From the NCBI GenBank assembly GCA_964453435.1, contig CAYVQZ010000007.1, positions 1 to 64,000 on the forward strand: a stretch of 64,000 nt of DNA, read 5' to 3'. Of this stretch, positions 35,507 through 45,380 are shown in pieces. The translations under genes and the position numbers were made by a program. How positions within the stretch are numbered: the stretch's first letter is position 1; each line of letters begins with the position of its first letter. Origin of the DNA: CAYVQZ01 sp964453435. GTDB lineage: Bacteria; Abyssobacteria; SURF-5. A model generated the notes under the pieces. That model made no database searches and had not been told where the DNA came from. It saw only the letters and a program-made list of their open reading frames with translations.

Positions 35507-38182
35507 ATGGACTATTCCAAGAAGACCAGGACGGAACTTGTTTCCGAACTGGAAATGATGCACGCCCGAATGGCGGAGCTTCGCAAGTCGGAGATTCAGC
35601 GCAAGCGTGCGGAGGACGCCCTCCGAAACACCACCGAAATACTGGAGAAGGTTTTCTCCACCACCCACGTCTGCATCGCATACCTCGACAAAAACTTCAA
35701 TTTCATCCGCGTGAATCGTGCGTTTGCCGATGCGAATCAACAGGCGCCCGAGTTCTTCAACGACAAGAACTACCTCGAGCTCTATCCTTGCTCCGAAAAC
35801 GAAAAGAAGTTTCGCCGTGTTGTCGAATTGGGAGAACCCTGCTCCGCCCACGCCGACACCTTCGAGAATCTGAAGCGCCCCGATAACGAAAGCACATGCT
35901 GGGATTGGAGCCTGCTTCCCGTGGCGGGGATTTCGGGCAAGGTGGAAGGCGTGCTCCTGTGCCTGGTTGATGTCACCGAGGAAAAGCGCGCCGAAGACGC
36001 ATTGCGGGAGAGTGAGGAAAAATATCGGCTGCTGTTCGAGAATGTGAACGATGTCGTTTACTCGGTCGACCGCAACTTGAAAATTACGAGCATTTCACCG
36101 TCTGTCGAGAAGGTGCTTGGTTACAAGCCGGATGAGTTAATCGGCCACAGAATCGACGAAGTCGGAATCGTAGCGCCCGAGTGTATGCCAAAGGCAATCG
36201 AGAATTCTTTGCGAAGCCTCGCAGGCGAACTCGTGGGGCCCACCGAGCATATTCTGCTTTCCAAGGACGGAACTCGGAAGTTCGGAGAGATCACCGGGTC
36301 TCCGATATACAAAGAAGGGGAAATTGTCGGTTTCATCGATATCGGACGCGACATCACTGCCCGAAAACAGGCGGAGGCGGAAATCGAGAGGTATCGCGAG
36401 CATCTCGAAGAAATGGTCGAACACCGGACCGCCGAGTTACAAGACGTAAACGAACGCCTGAGACAAGAGATTGAAGAGCGAAAACGGGCCGGCGAGGCCC
36501 TCCGCGAGAGCGAGGAGAAGTACCGGTCTCTTTTCGAGAATTCCGTAACCGGAATCTTCACCGTGGACCTCGAGGGCAGATTTGCTTCATGTAACCCTGC
36601 AGCCTTGAAAATCTTGGGCCGGGCGGCGGAAGATGTCATCGGTGTGAACTTTCGGGAAATCGTTGCGCCGGAGGCGTGCCCGATGGTGTTCGAGCGTTAT
36701 AACGGGGTCTTCCGCTCGGGGCTTCCGCTCCAGAATCTGCAATTCGACGTGCTTACATCCGACGGCGAGCGAAGAGCTGTTGAGAGCAGCGTCACCTTGT
36801 TGAAGAGGGGACGCCGGGTGACGGGTTTTCAGGGATCCGCCCGCGACGTAAGCCAACGCAAACTAGCCGAAGAAAAATTGAAGTGGGAGTTGCGGGTGAA
36901 CGAGGCATTGTCGGAATTATATGAGCCGCTTATTTCCTCCGGCTCGTCGATAGAGGACATTGCAAACATCATTCTCGAGCAGGCCAAGTCCCTGACCGCG
37001 AGCCAGCACGGCTATGTCTCCTCGATTGATCCCATGACCGGCGATTTGGTCAGTCACACGCTGACCAGCATGTTTCAGGATCAGTGCAGCATGTCCCAAG
37101 GCGAGAAACGGTTTGTGTTTCCCCGGGGCAAGGATGGTCTTTACTCGGCGCTCTGGGGCCACGCGCTCAACTCGGTCGAAGCGTTCTTTACGAACTCACC
37201 CCACGCCCATCCGGCATCCAGGGGTGTTCCCGAGGGACACATCCCCATCGAACGATTCCTCTCAGTGCCCGTCCTGCTGGGGGGAGAGATGGTCGGCCAA
37301 ATCGCCCTGGCAAATAAGGGCGAAGACTACACGAAGCGCGACCTCGACGCAGTGAAACGACTCGCCGAATTCTATGCGCTCGCCATCCAACGGATACGGG
37401 CGGAAGAGGCGTTGCGAACGAGCGAGGCTCGGTACCGCCATCTGGCCGAACGGCTCGAGGCGCTCGTGCGCGAACAGGTGACGAAGCTCCGGCAGGCCGA
37501 AAACCTCGCGGCAATCGGGCGCATGGTCTCCGTTGTCGCCCACGAGGTCAGGAATCCGCTGCAGAACATACAAATGGGAGCAGACCTGCTCCGGAAGGAA
37601 ACCGAGCCGGGCGAGAACGCCCGCGAAATCTTGGACGACATCACATACGGCGTCAGCGCGCTCAGCGGAATAATCGAGGAAATCCTCGAATTCTCAAAGC
37701 CGATCAAGCTCCAGTGCTCCCCGAAATCGTTACGAGGCGTTGTGGAACACGCATTAAAGACCGCCTCGCACCGGCTCCACGGAATCACCACGTGCGTCGA
37801 GTTCGATTGCGAAGACAGAGAAATTCCGATTGACCCCGTGAAATTTACGGCGGTCCTCGTCAACCTCATTGCCAATGCCGCTGACGCAATGCCCAATGGC
37901 GGCACGCTGCACATCTGCGCCAGCTTCCGTGCCAGCGAAGTCGGGGAACGCCTCCACCTGCAGATTGCCGACACCGGATGCGGAATCGCCGAGGAGGACC
38001 TCGAACGGGTCGGCGAACCGTTCTTCACCACAAAGACCAGGGGGACCGGACTCGGAATCCCTGCGTGCAGGAAAATCATCGAAGCGCACAGGGGCACTCT
38101 GAAGTTTTCCAGCAAACTCAACGAAGGAACAATGGTGGAAATCGTCCTGCCCACCCGAGTTGCCGCCCAGGCTTCCGGCTGA
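35507..38182 (+). CDS. Soluble multi-PAS/GAF histidine kinase
   Basis: 891 residues without membrane helices. A leading coiled coil (about 1-45) is followed by PAS domains near 50, 170 and 345, with a charged coiled coil at about 295-340, then a GAF-like domain at about 460-630 (IILEQAKSLTASQHGYVSSID; LSVPVLLGGEMVGQIALANK). The kinase core has VVAHEVRNPLQNI with phospho-acceptor His679, LVNLIANAADAMP, ADTGCGIAEEDL and PFFTTKTRGTGLGI. It is a cytoplasmic sensor, with no regulator alongside. ATG at 35507 follows GGAGGTGTG. An upstream ATG at 35486 lacks a ribosome site. Confidence 0.9.
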   Translation: MDYSKKTRTELVSELEMMHARMAELRKSEIQRKRAEDALRNTTEILEKVFSTTHVCIAYLDKNFNFIRVNRAFADANQQAPEFFNDKNYLELYPCSENEKKFRRVVELGEPCSAHADTFENLKRPDNESTCWDWSLLPVAGISGKVEGVLLCLVDVTEEKRAEDALRESEEKYRLLFENVNDVVYSVDRNLKITSISPSVEKVLGYKPDELIGHRIDEVGIVAPECMPKAIENSLRSLAGELVGPTEHILLSKDGTRKFGEITGSPIYKEGEIVGFIDIGRDITARKQAEAEIERYREHLEEMVEHRTAELQDVNERLRQEIEERKRAGEALRESEEKYRSLFENSVTGIFTVDLEGRFASCNPAALKILGRAAEDVIGVNFREIVAPEACPMVFERYNGVFRSGLPLQNLQFDVLTSDGERRAVESSVTLLKRGRRVTGFQGSARDVSQRKLAEEKLKWELRVNEALSELYEPLISSGSSIEDIANIILEQAKSLTASQHGYVSSIDPMTGDLVSHTLTSMFQDQCSMSQGEKRFVFPRGKDGLYSALWGHALNSVEAFFTNSPHAHPASRGVPEGHIPIERFLSVPVLLGGEMVGQIALANKGEDYTKRDLDAVKRLAEFYALAIQRIRAEEALRTSEARYRHLAERLEALVREQVTKLRQAENLAAIGRMVSVVAHEVRNPLQNIQMGADLLRKETEPGENAREILDDITYGVSALSGIIEEILEFSKPIKLQCSPKSLRGVVEHALKTASHRLHGITTCVEFDCEDREIPIDPVKFTAVLVNLIANAADAMPNGGTLHICASFRASEVGERLHLQIADTGCGIAEEDLERVGEPFFTTKTRGTGLGIPACRKIIEAHRGTLKFSSKLNEGTMVEIVLPTRVAAQASG

Positions 38183-38654
38183 GTGATGTGTGGTCCGCCC
38201 CCCGCTCGAGCTCATGGTTTCGCTGCGCCATCGGCAATTCGCGCGTTCGAACACCCGCAGCTTTCGAGAACCCCAAAAATTCCCGGAACAAATATTGTGA
38301 GGCTACGAATGACACCTCGTTGAAAAGGTTCCTTGCCCAAGCCTCTTTGCACGCTCCTCGATAACGCGCTGCGCCGATTCGAAACTCATTGAATTCTCGC
38401 ACACCCATCGCTCAGGATTTACGGTCCGACTGTGTCGAGGTCATAAATTCGGACCTGTTCTCGGAGTCCCCGCGCCGAGTTGCGGGCAAGCGAAAATGCG
38501 TGCTAAAAAAGATGGACTTCGAAAATGATTTGTGATATAATTTGGTACTTATCCAGCGTGTGAAATTACCGCCCTGTGTGACGGCGCAATTGCTCGCCGC
38601 CGCAGAGGGCGATTTTGTAAAAGGTCACGAGAGAGATAACAGGAGGATATTTGA
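38183..38654. other. Intergenic region with promoter for the PckA-like gene
   Basis: 472 bases without a gene. The promoter at 38513-38541 is the only clear signal. The remaining sequence shows no repeat of the main families. Confidence 0.45.
38513..38541 (+). promoter_or_regulatory. Sigma70 promoter for the PckA-like gene
   Basis: TGGACT (38513-38518), 17-base spacer, perfect TATAAT (38536-38541), about 110 bases before the ATG at 38655. Confidence 0.6.
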
Positions 38655-40250
38655 ATGTGCTTCGATGTGAACCTTTTCTTGAAGACTGCGCAACAGGTCT
38701 ATCAACAGGCGGCCTCTGAAGGCAGGCTTACAGATAACCCGGATGCCAGCGCGTTGCGGAAACTGGTTGAGAATGAGGAGGGCGTGACTGTTTCCGCCTA
38801 CGGAAGTTTTTGTGTGGACTCCGAGCCCAATTCGCGCGCGGCGCAATTCACCAGGAACAACATCGACGACCCGTTCGGGGAAGAAGAAGAGAATCTTTTG
38901 AATCAATGCACGCAAGCGCTTTCGAACGAGGAGCTCGTCAGCCTCGACCTCATGGTTGGAAACGGGGCGTGGAGCACGACGGCGCGAGTGATTGTTCCGA
39001 AGCGCTTCGCGCATTTGGCGTACGCCGGGGAAGCACAGTTTGGCCGCGTCAGCAAGCATGTCGAGAATCCGACCTACACTATCATTTTCTTCACGGACGA
39101 CAAATTTGTGAGCAATCGCGAGAAACCTCTGCCCTCGAAGGATATAACGATTCGATTAGCCTATCTGCCCAACGGCCAAATGGTAAAAATCATCCGGAAC
39201 AGCAATTACTTCGGCGAACTGAAGAAGGGCATCTTTGCGGCCGAGGACTGGGAGGCGAAGAGCAAGCGCGGCGGCATATTCCTGCACGCAGGCTGCCGGT
39301 CCGATTATCTTCAACAGGCGCACGGCGGATATCAATGGGTTCGGTCCTTACTCATCGCGCTGTCCGCCAACGGGAAAACAACCACCACGTGCCGCGTCCT
39401 TGCGTGGAAGGACCATGAGGAATCGTGGATGATTCAGGACGACGGCGGCACGCTGCTGCCGGATGGCTCGTTTCACGGATTTGAATTGGGCGGTATCTTT
39501 GTGAAAACCGATGGGCTGAATCCCCGCCACCAGCGAGAGACCTATTATGGAGCGCTGAAACCGGCCACCTTTTTTGAGAATGTGTGGATCGATGAAGACG
39601 GCACATTCGATTTCTACAATTCGGAGAAAACATCAAATGGAAGAGCCATCATCGTCCGGCGCGACTTCATGCATGCCAGCCAACGAATTACCGTCGACAG
39701 CATCGACAACCTCATCTTGATAACCCGCGGACCCACCATTCCCGCAATCAGTCGACTGAACGCGGAGCAGGCCGCGGCGTTTATGGTGCTCGGCCAGGCG
39801 ATGCAGTCGTCGGCGGGAGACCCGACACAGGCCGGCAAGATTATCAGCGAATTCTTTTACGATCCGTTCGCTGTCGGGGACAAGGCGGAACACGCGAACA
39901 CCTTTTATGAGATCATAAGAAACCTCAAAAACCTGCGATGTTTCCTTATCAACACCGGCGGAGTGGGCGAGGGCAGGCGATACCACGATATCACCCTGAA
40001 CGACACCATGGGGATTTTGGACTCCCTGTGCAGGGGCGGACTCGAGGATTGGGAGATGAGTCCCGACATCGGCCTCGAGATACCACTGGCAATTCGGTCG
40101 GTTGACCCGATTCTGGTTCACCCGGAACGGCTGTATTCCTTCGATACCTTCAACAAACGACAGGCAGAGTTGCAGAAGGCAAGGGTTGAAGCAATAGAAG
40201 CGGTCGGCTCCGGGGTCAATCCGGCGGTCCGCAAAGTCTTTCTTCCATAA
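38655..40250 (+). CDS. Divergent ATP-type phosphoenolpyruvate carboxykinase homologue
   Basis: 531 residues, the family's length, with PckA landmarks in order: HAGCRSDYLQQ (for the usual MHCSANVG region), LSANGKTTTT at about 236-245 (for GLSGTGKTTL; Lys241), MIQDDGG (for IGDDEHGW), FELGGIFVKT (for FEGGCYAKT), FFENVWIDEDGTFDF, PAISRLNAEQ (for PPVSRLTADQ) and FLINTGGVGEGRR (for YLVNTGWNGTGKR). The canonical enzyme converts oxaloacetate and ATP to PEP, ADP and CO2. The altered P-loop and metal motif make the activity uncertain. AGGAGG lies nine bases before ATG. A hairpin follows the stop. Confidence 0.75.
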   Translation: MCFDVNLFLKTAQQVYQQAASEGRLTDNPDASALRKLVENEEGVTVSAYGSFCVDSEPNSRAAQFTRNNIDDPFGEEEENLLNQCTQALSNEELVSLDLMVGNGAWSTTARVIVPKRFAHLAYAGEAQFGRVSKHVENPTYTIIFFTDDKFVSNREKPLPSKDITIRLAYLPNGQMVKIIRNSNYFGELKKGIFAAEDWEAKSKRGGIFLHAGCRSDYLQQAHGGYQWVRSLLIALSANGKTTTTCRVLAWKDHEESWMIQDDGGTLLPDGSFHGFELGGIFVKTDGLNPRHQRETYYGALKPATFFENVWIDEDGTFDFYNSEKTSNGRAIIVRRDFMHASQRITVDSIDNLILITRGPTIPAISRLNAEQAAAFMVLGQAMQSSAGDPTQAGKIISEFFYDPFAVGDKAEHANTFYEIIRNLKNLRCFLINTGGVGEGRRYHDITLNDTMGILDSLCRGGLEDWEMSPDIGLEIPLAIRSVDPILVHPERLYSFDTFNKRQAELQKARVEAIEAVGSGVNPAVRKVFLP

Positions 40251-40304
40251 AAAACGACCTCGAAGCCGAGAGGCGTCGAAAACCGCTCGTCTTTGCCGTG
40301 AGAA

Positions 40305-40342
40305 AAACTGTCCGACGGGATCGGTTCACGTCGGGACAGTTT
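40305..40342 (+). terminator. Hairpin after the PckA-like gene, possible terminator
   Basis: AAACTGTCCGACG (40305-40317) pairs with CGTCGGGACAGTTT (40329-40342) with one bulged base and an 11-base loop. There is no U-run after it, so it may instead be a copy of a dispersed GGGACAGT-type repeat. Confidence 0.4.
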
Positions 40343-40607
40343 CAAAGCGGCAGCTGCTCCGGGCTTGTCTAATTCTTCATAAGTTCTGGCGGAGAAACCC
40401 TTTCATTCGATTTCGGCTGGCTTGATATCGCTCTGAACGAGCAGAACAATGGGATTCGTCGATCGGCCGTACACGCATCCGAAACACGCCAATTTACAGT
40501 CGATCCAAAGGCCAAAGGGATATCTATATTATTTAGCATCATAGGGTTATCTTGCTTATCCGCTGCGTTAGGTTAGGCATATGCATAATAATCAAAATTA
40601 TAAGCGC

Positions 40608-40636
40608 TTGACTGATTTACTTTACAATGATATAAT
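40608..40636 (+). promoter_or_regulatory. Strong sigma70 promoter for the secreted protease gene
   Basis: TTGACT (40608-40613), 17-base spacer, perfect TATAAT (40631-40636), 60 bases before an ATG with AAGGAGGAG. Confidence 0.75.
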
Positions 40637-40696
40637 TTCGCCCGCGAAGCCCAAAACACTGGGCCCGCCTGACCGGGTTTCAAAAAGGAGGAGAGC

Positions 40697-43318
40697 ATGC
40701 TCACCACGTCCGAGTCTTTTAAGCTGACTCATGGATTCTCCGGACTCACAGCGTTAGCGATCGTTGTTCTACTGTTCTTTTGCGTGGGGACCGCCGTGCA
40801 GGCCGACACTGATGACCACGACCTCGATGGAGTGCCGGATATACTCGATAACTGCCCGACGGCGCCTAATCCAAACCAGGAGGATTCCGAGTTTATCCTC
40901 AATTGTCCACCAACAAATATCGAATGTACCATCACCCCGAATCCTGACGGTATCGGCGATGCCTGCGATAACTGTCCGACAGTATACAATCCCGATCAAA
41001 TCGATACCGATCAGGATGGCCTCGGCGATCTCTGCGACCCCGATGACGACAATGACGGAATAGATGACGCAAGCGATAACTGTCCTTTGGTCCCGAATCA
41101 AAATCAGACGGACAGCGACGGGGACGGGATCGGCGACGCCTGCGACCAGTTTCAGTTCATCATGAGCGCCGTCAAGGTTCCCGAGCAAGCAGTACTCGGC
41201 GACAGGGTCACCTACACGGTCGAAACAGATCCTCAGCAGCAGGTGGCCGTCATCAAGCTCTTTGCAGACGGCGAGGAAGTAAAAGTTTGCTATCATTACC
41301 CTTCCTGCGAATTTCAGACAGAGCCGATTGAAGAGGAACCGGTGTTCGGAGTCTTTGTCGCCGACGCAGGCGCAATGCTGGAGAGAGCGGGGTATGTACC
41401 GGATGATGTCTTTGATGATTGCGTGGTCATGGCAAACTCGGACACAGACGAAGACGGGTGGAATAATTTCACCGACAATTGCCGCTATGTTGCAAACCCC
41501 GACCAGGAAGACCTGGACGGCGATGGTGTCGGAGACGCGTGCGACCAATGCTGCCCCGATTGCGACAACATGCTCATTGACGCGGACTATTGTTGCCTTC
41601 CCTATGCGTACGCCGAAGGCGGCTGTATGGACGAGGTACAAACCTCGAGAGGCACATACTATTGGGAACTGGCATACGAAGAGATCAGCAGCAATGGATG
41701 CGGCTGCACCGACACTGACGGAGAAGACCCCTTCACGACGGGCCTGGTGAAGGTCGAGACGGAAATACCCCAGGACTGCAATTTCTGGGAGGGACACATT
41801 TTCTGTGTGCCTCCTCGGTCCAGTTGCGAATCTACACGCGACGTATGCGTCGACGGCAACACAGTCAGGGAGTATCTCTGCGGTCCCAACGGCCTCACAT
41901 ATAAGGACATCAACTGTTCCGATGTGAATCCGGTTTGTGATGATGGAAGATGCGGCTGCCCAGATACCGACGGCGGCCTGAACTATTATCGTCAGGGGAC
42001 CATCCTCGGCCACACCGATGAATGCATGATCAATGCCTTTGGCGAAGAAAAGCTAAGGGAGTACCATTGTGACCGAACCCTGTACGGCGGGGAACTGACC
42101 TACGATGTGGTCTACGTGACATGCCCCTTCGGCTGCGACTTCGATGCGGGCGCCTGCGTGTGCGAAGATTCCGATGGAGGAATCGACCGCTGGACCTACG
42201 GACGTGTCGGTACGGATGAAGACGAGTGTATTGACGACCGCACGCTGTCGGAGGTGTATGCGGTAGTCGTTCCCGATGACACTGGGGGAACATGCGATAT
42301 CCGCACTATGACGATCACCTGCGAAGGCCGGTGCGACCTTGGCGCCTGTCAGCCGCCCACCTGCGACGACCGGATACAGAACCAGGGCGAAGAGGATGTC
42401 GACTGCGGCGGCCCCTGCATTTCCTGCGATCTCTGCAGCCTTCCCGCCGAAGACCTGCCCGTCCGTTTCTTCTGGGGAGACTGGAAAGGGAAATCCTGGA
42501 TCACCCCGATTAAACATCAAGGCAGCTGCGGGTCCTGCGCCGCCTTTGGCTCTGTGGCTGCGGTCGAAGGCGTGGCGCTGATCGAGCTTACCGACGGCTG
42601 GATACCAGCGGACTATTATGACCCAATCAATGATGATATGGACGGCGACGACATCGGAGACGCATGGAATCTGCCTAATCTGTCGGAGCAGGCGCTTATT
42701 TCCGGCTGCACCAGTTCGTGGGTCGACTGTACCGGCGGCGGACACAGGGACGTGCTGAGCGGCATCCGGGACGACGGGGTGGTCGACCAACTTTGCCTGC
42801 GATACAATTCCGGCGAGTGTCTGGATTCTGATAAGGATTGCACCGACGCCTGCGGAGGGAGCGCCAGCGAATGCGCCAATCCGAGCACGTGCCCGGACAC
42901 ATGCGCCGACACCGGGCTTGCCGAAATGGACTCCCGCGAGTGGAGTATCGAGAACCACTCCTACTACGACGAGCGGAACGATGTCGCCGGGGTCAAGAAA
43001 GCGCTCGTGTGTAACGGTCCCCTCGTCAACTGCTCCTCTGACTGGGGACATTGCTTTGCCATCGTCGGCTGGGAGGATGATTCTGAGGATTGTCGTGAAT
43101 ATGGCGAGGACGGCGAGGGCGGTTGCTGGATCATCAAGAACAGCCACGGACGGCAAAACGACTGGCACCAAAACGGCAGTCGTTATGACGATCGCTACTG
43201 GACCAGAGACGGGTTCGTCTACATACCCTATGACGGCCATGACTACAGCCGGAGCATAAGGCTCGGCTTGCACTACCTCTGGGGTGTCGATGCGCCCGCG
43301 GGTTGGACGTGGCCGTAA
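40697..43318 (+). CDS. Secreted thrombospondin type 3/cysteine-rich protein with papain-like (C1A) protease domain
   Basis: 873 residues. A signal peptide ends near residue 36. TSP3 calcium-binding repeats (DxDxDGxxD..DNCP pattern) occupy about 38-150 and again about 247-283. Three Cys modules reading C-x-C-x-D-[TS]-D-G lie at about 335-510, followed by QGEEDVDCGGPCISC. The C-terminal peptidase C1A domain has Cys614 in QGSCGSCAAF, His785 in DWGHCFAIVGW and Asn815 in WIIKNSHG, a complete triad. It probably acts outside the cell as a calcium-stabilised protease. No propeptide of the usual inhibitor type is recognisable. AAGGAGGAG precedes the ATG. Confidence 0.88.
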   Translation: MLTTSESFKLTHGFSGLTALAIVVLLFFCVGTAVQADTDDHDLDGVPDILDNCPTAPNPNQEDSEFILNCPPTNIECTITPNPDGIGDACDNCPTVYNPDQIDTDQDGLGDLCDPDDDNDGIDDASDNCPLVPNQNQTDSDGDGIGDACDQFQFIMSAVKVPEQAVLGDRVTYTVETDPQQQVAVIKLFADGEEVKVCYHYPSCEFQTEPIEEEPVFGVFVADAGAMLERAGYVPDDVFDDCVVMANSDTDEDGWNNFTDNCRYVANPDQEDLDGDGVGDACDQCCPDCDNMLIDADYCCLPYAYAEGGCMDEVQTSRGTYYWELAYEEISSNGCGCTDTDGEDPFTTGLVKVETEIPQDCNFWEGHIFCVPPRSSCESTRDVCVDGNTVREYLCGPNGLTYKDINCSDVNPVCDDGRCGCPDTDGGLNYYRQGTILGHTDECMINAFGEEKLREYHCDRTLYGGELTYDVVYVTCPFGCDFDAGACVCEDSDGGIDRWTYGRVGTDEDECIDDRTLSEVYAVVVPDDTGGTCDIRTMTITCEGRCDLGACQPPTCDDRIQNQGEEDVDCGGPCISCDLCSLPAEDLPVRFFWGDWKGKSWITPIKHQGSCGSCAAFGSVAAVEGVALIELTDGWIPADYYDPINDDMDGDDIGDAWNLPNLSEQALISGCTSSWVDCTGGGHRDVLSGIRDDGVVDQLCLRYNSGECLDSDKDCTDACGGSASECANPSTCPDTCADTGLAEMDSREWSIENHSYYDERNDVAGVKKALVCNGPLVNCSSDWGHCFAIVGWEDDSEDCREYGEDGEGGCWIIKNSHGRQNDWHQNGSRYDDRYWTRDGFVYIPYDGHDYSRSIRLGLHYLWGVDAPAGWTWP

Positions 43319-43374
43319 ACCAACGGTGGGACGAACCGATGGAAAGTCCGATTATCAGTGGAGGGACAACGATA

Positions 43375-44328
43375 ATGCGCGATCATATCCATAAAGTCAA
43401 AGCAGCGCTTTTCCTCGTCGTTCTTGTCTCAATGTGCTTCGTCACAGTGCCCGCGGCGGCCATGCTGCCTGCCGATGTCGTGTACTGCAGGGCGTTGGGT
43501 TACGAGTACATTACGGTCAACACGCCGAGAGGGCCTGTTGGCGTGTGCGTGCTCCCCAATGGGGAGTGGGCCAACTCATGGAAATTTTACACCGGGGAGG
43601 TGGCCCTCGAATGGAGCTACTGCGCGCAGCAGGGCTTCGAGGCCAGGCGCGGAGAGAGCGGGGACGTCTGTGAGGGCTGCACGATCTGCACATTGCCAAC
43701 AGGTGAAGAGTACTGGGTCGTGACACTGATGGGATTGAGCTTTAACGAATCCGTTTGCGGGGACGGCCACTGCGGCACCGTGGAGACTTTCGAAAACTGC
43801 CCGAGCGACTGTCCATCGGGCGGAGTGGACGCTCTTTGCGACGGGGTGGCGGATGGGCGCTGCGATCCCGACTGCGTGGGCATGGGAGGAACCGATCCCG
43901 ACTGCCCCGGCTTTTTCGTGGACATCAAAGCCGGTTCCTGCCCCAATCCGCTGAACGTGAAGAGCAAAGGCGTGTTGCCGGTCGCCATTCTCGGCACGGT
44001 AAATCTCGACGTAACCGACATCGATCCTGCCACTATTCGCCTTACGCGAGACGGCTTCACTGCAAGCATTGCAGGCCTGAAATGGGATATGGAAGACGTT
44101 GCGACTCCTAATCCCGCAGGGAACTGCCAGTGCTGGACCGTGCCCGGCGACAGGCGATTGGACCTCGTCGTCCACTTCGACGTCCAGGAGGTAGCTGACG
44201 CGCTGGGGCTTTCTTCCGAGGACGGAAACACCGTTCCGCTCATCATCAAAGCGAATCTCAAGAACGGTACGGAGGTTTCGGGAACCGACTGCGTGAGGGT
44301 AATGGCTAATAGACGGCAGAGCCGGTAA
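43375..44328 (+). CDS. Secreted cysteine-rich protein with DUF333 domain
   Basis: 317 residues. A signal peptide (helix about 10-27, AAA cleavage) is followed by a DUF333 putative-hemolysin-like domain (about 36-95: YCRALGYEY ... GVCVLPNGEWANSWKF). The DGHCGTVETFENCPSDC motif and DGRCDPDC are Cys/Asp repeats of the calcium-binding type. The C-terminal half is the sandwich domain starting VDIKAGSCPNPLNVKSKG, widely seen in bacterial surface proteins. It lies 56 bases after the protease gene with GGAGGG upstream of ATG, so they are probably co-expressed. An in-frame ATG at 43303 overlaps the protease end and is not preferred. Confidence 0.8.
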   Translation: MRDHIHKVKAALFLVVLVSMCFVTVPAAAMLPADVVYCRALGYEYITVNTPRGPVGVCVLPNGEWANSWKFYTGEVALEWSYCAQQGFEARRGESGDVCEGCTICTLPTGEEYWVVTLMGLSFNESVCGDGHCGTVETFENCPSDCPSGGVDALCDGVADGRCDPDCVGMGGTDPDCPGFFVDIKAGSCPNPLNVKSKGVLPVAILGTVNLDVTDIDPATIRLTRDGFTASIAGLKWDMEDVATPNPAGNCQCWTVPGDRRLDLVVHFDVQEVADALGLSSEDGNTVPLIIKANLKNGTEVSGTDCVRVMANRRQSR

Positions 44329-44627
44329 GACGAAAGTCATTAGAAAAGGTCGGTACCTCCGGAGACCGTTCGCGGAGGCCCTGATACAAGTACGAAGAGT
44401 TCCGTTGCGGGAACGTGCTCTCGATTGATTTCCAACTCTTCCATCTTTTCCATATTCCTCGAGCCTATCGGCCTGCGATACTCTCGAACTTTCCTAATCC
44501 CGCCCGAAGTGACAAGATTCTAACGAGCATCCCCGGTAAGAGCTGGCGGAGCGAGCATCTTCCAAATTGATAACAGCGAAGAATCTCGCAGCCATTTCGT
44601 CAACCAGCCACTCAGGAGGAGATTTCA

Positions 44628-45242
44628 ATGAAAGCGCTCGTTGTTTACTATTCCATGTATGGTCACGTTCACAAGCTCGCTGAGGCGATTGCTGAAGGCG
44701 TCAGAGAAGTCGAGGGGGCGCAAGCGGAACTGCGCCGGGTTCCGGAAACATTACCCAAAGACGTCCTCGAGAAAATGGGCGCGCTGGATGCCCAGAAGGC
44801 GTTCTCTCACATCCCGGTATGCGCCGTGGACGAACTGCCGTCGGCCGACACCATCATTTTCGGGACCCCCACCCGATTCGGCAACATGTGCGGACAGATG
44901 CGGCAGTTTCTCGACGCAACCGGCCAGCTCTGGCTGAAGGGCTCCCTTGTCGGGAAAGTCGGAAGCGTCTTCACGAGCACCGCGACCCAACACGGCGGGC
45001 AGGAATCCACCATTCTCAGCTTCCATATCACGCTCCTCCATCAGGGCATGGTGATTGTCGGCCTGCCCTACGCTTTTCAGGGCCAAATGAGGGTTGACGA
45101 AATCACCGGCGGGTCTCCGTACGGTATCTCCACCATCGCCGGCGGAAAAGGGGAGCGAACACCGACGGACAACGAACTCGAGGGAGCGCGGTTCCAAGGC
45201 AGGCACGTGGCCGCCATAGCTTCAAAGCTTGCGAGAGCGTGA
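44628..45242 (+). CDS. wrbA: NAD(P)H:quinone oxidoreductase, WrbA flavodoxin
   Basis: 204 residues, type IV NQO length. FMN phosphate loop YYSMYGHVHKLAEA (about 7-20), FGTPTRFGNMCGQMRQFLD (about 79-97) and FTSTATQHGGQESTI (about 115-129) are diagnostic of WrbA. It transfers two electrons from NAD(P)H to quinones, avoiding semiquinone. Perfect AGGAGGAG upstream. It is monocistronic by appearance. Confidence 0.94.
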   Translation: MKALVVYYSMYGHVHKLAEAIAEGVREVEGAQAELRRVPETLPKDVLEKMGALDAQKAFSHIPVCAVDELPSADTIIFGTPTRFGNMCGQMRQFLDATGQLWLKGSLVGKVGSVFTSTATQHGGQESTILSFHITLLHQGMVIVGLPYAFQGQMRVDEITGGSPYGISTIAGGKGERTPTDNELEGARFQGRHVAAIASKLARA

Positions 45243-45380
45243 CATTGCGGGCCTGAGCGCTACCGGCCGATGACCGCCTGCTCGTCGGGCACGAACCGTT
45301 CGGGTTCGAGCGAGCATAGCCGGGAGCCGCTTTCTTCCCTCACGAACGGAATCCTCCCGTGCTCGCCCCCTGTCAAGGGT

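Larger units (their letters stand above)
40251..40696. other. Intergenic region between PckA-like and protease genes
   Basis: 446 bases. It holds the hairpin at 40305-40342 and the protease promoter at 40608-40636. An AT-rich tract (40515-40640) precedes the promoter. No gene is seen. Confidence 0.5.

Noticed and set aside
40769..42013. 414-codon minus-strand frame inside the protease gene
   Set aside because: It arises from the Asp/Gly-rich TSP3 codon pattern read backward. The plus-strand protein has a signal peptide, repeats and a catalytic triad.
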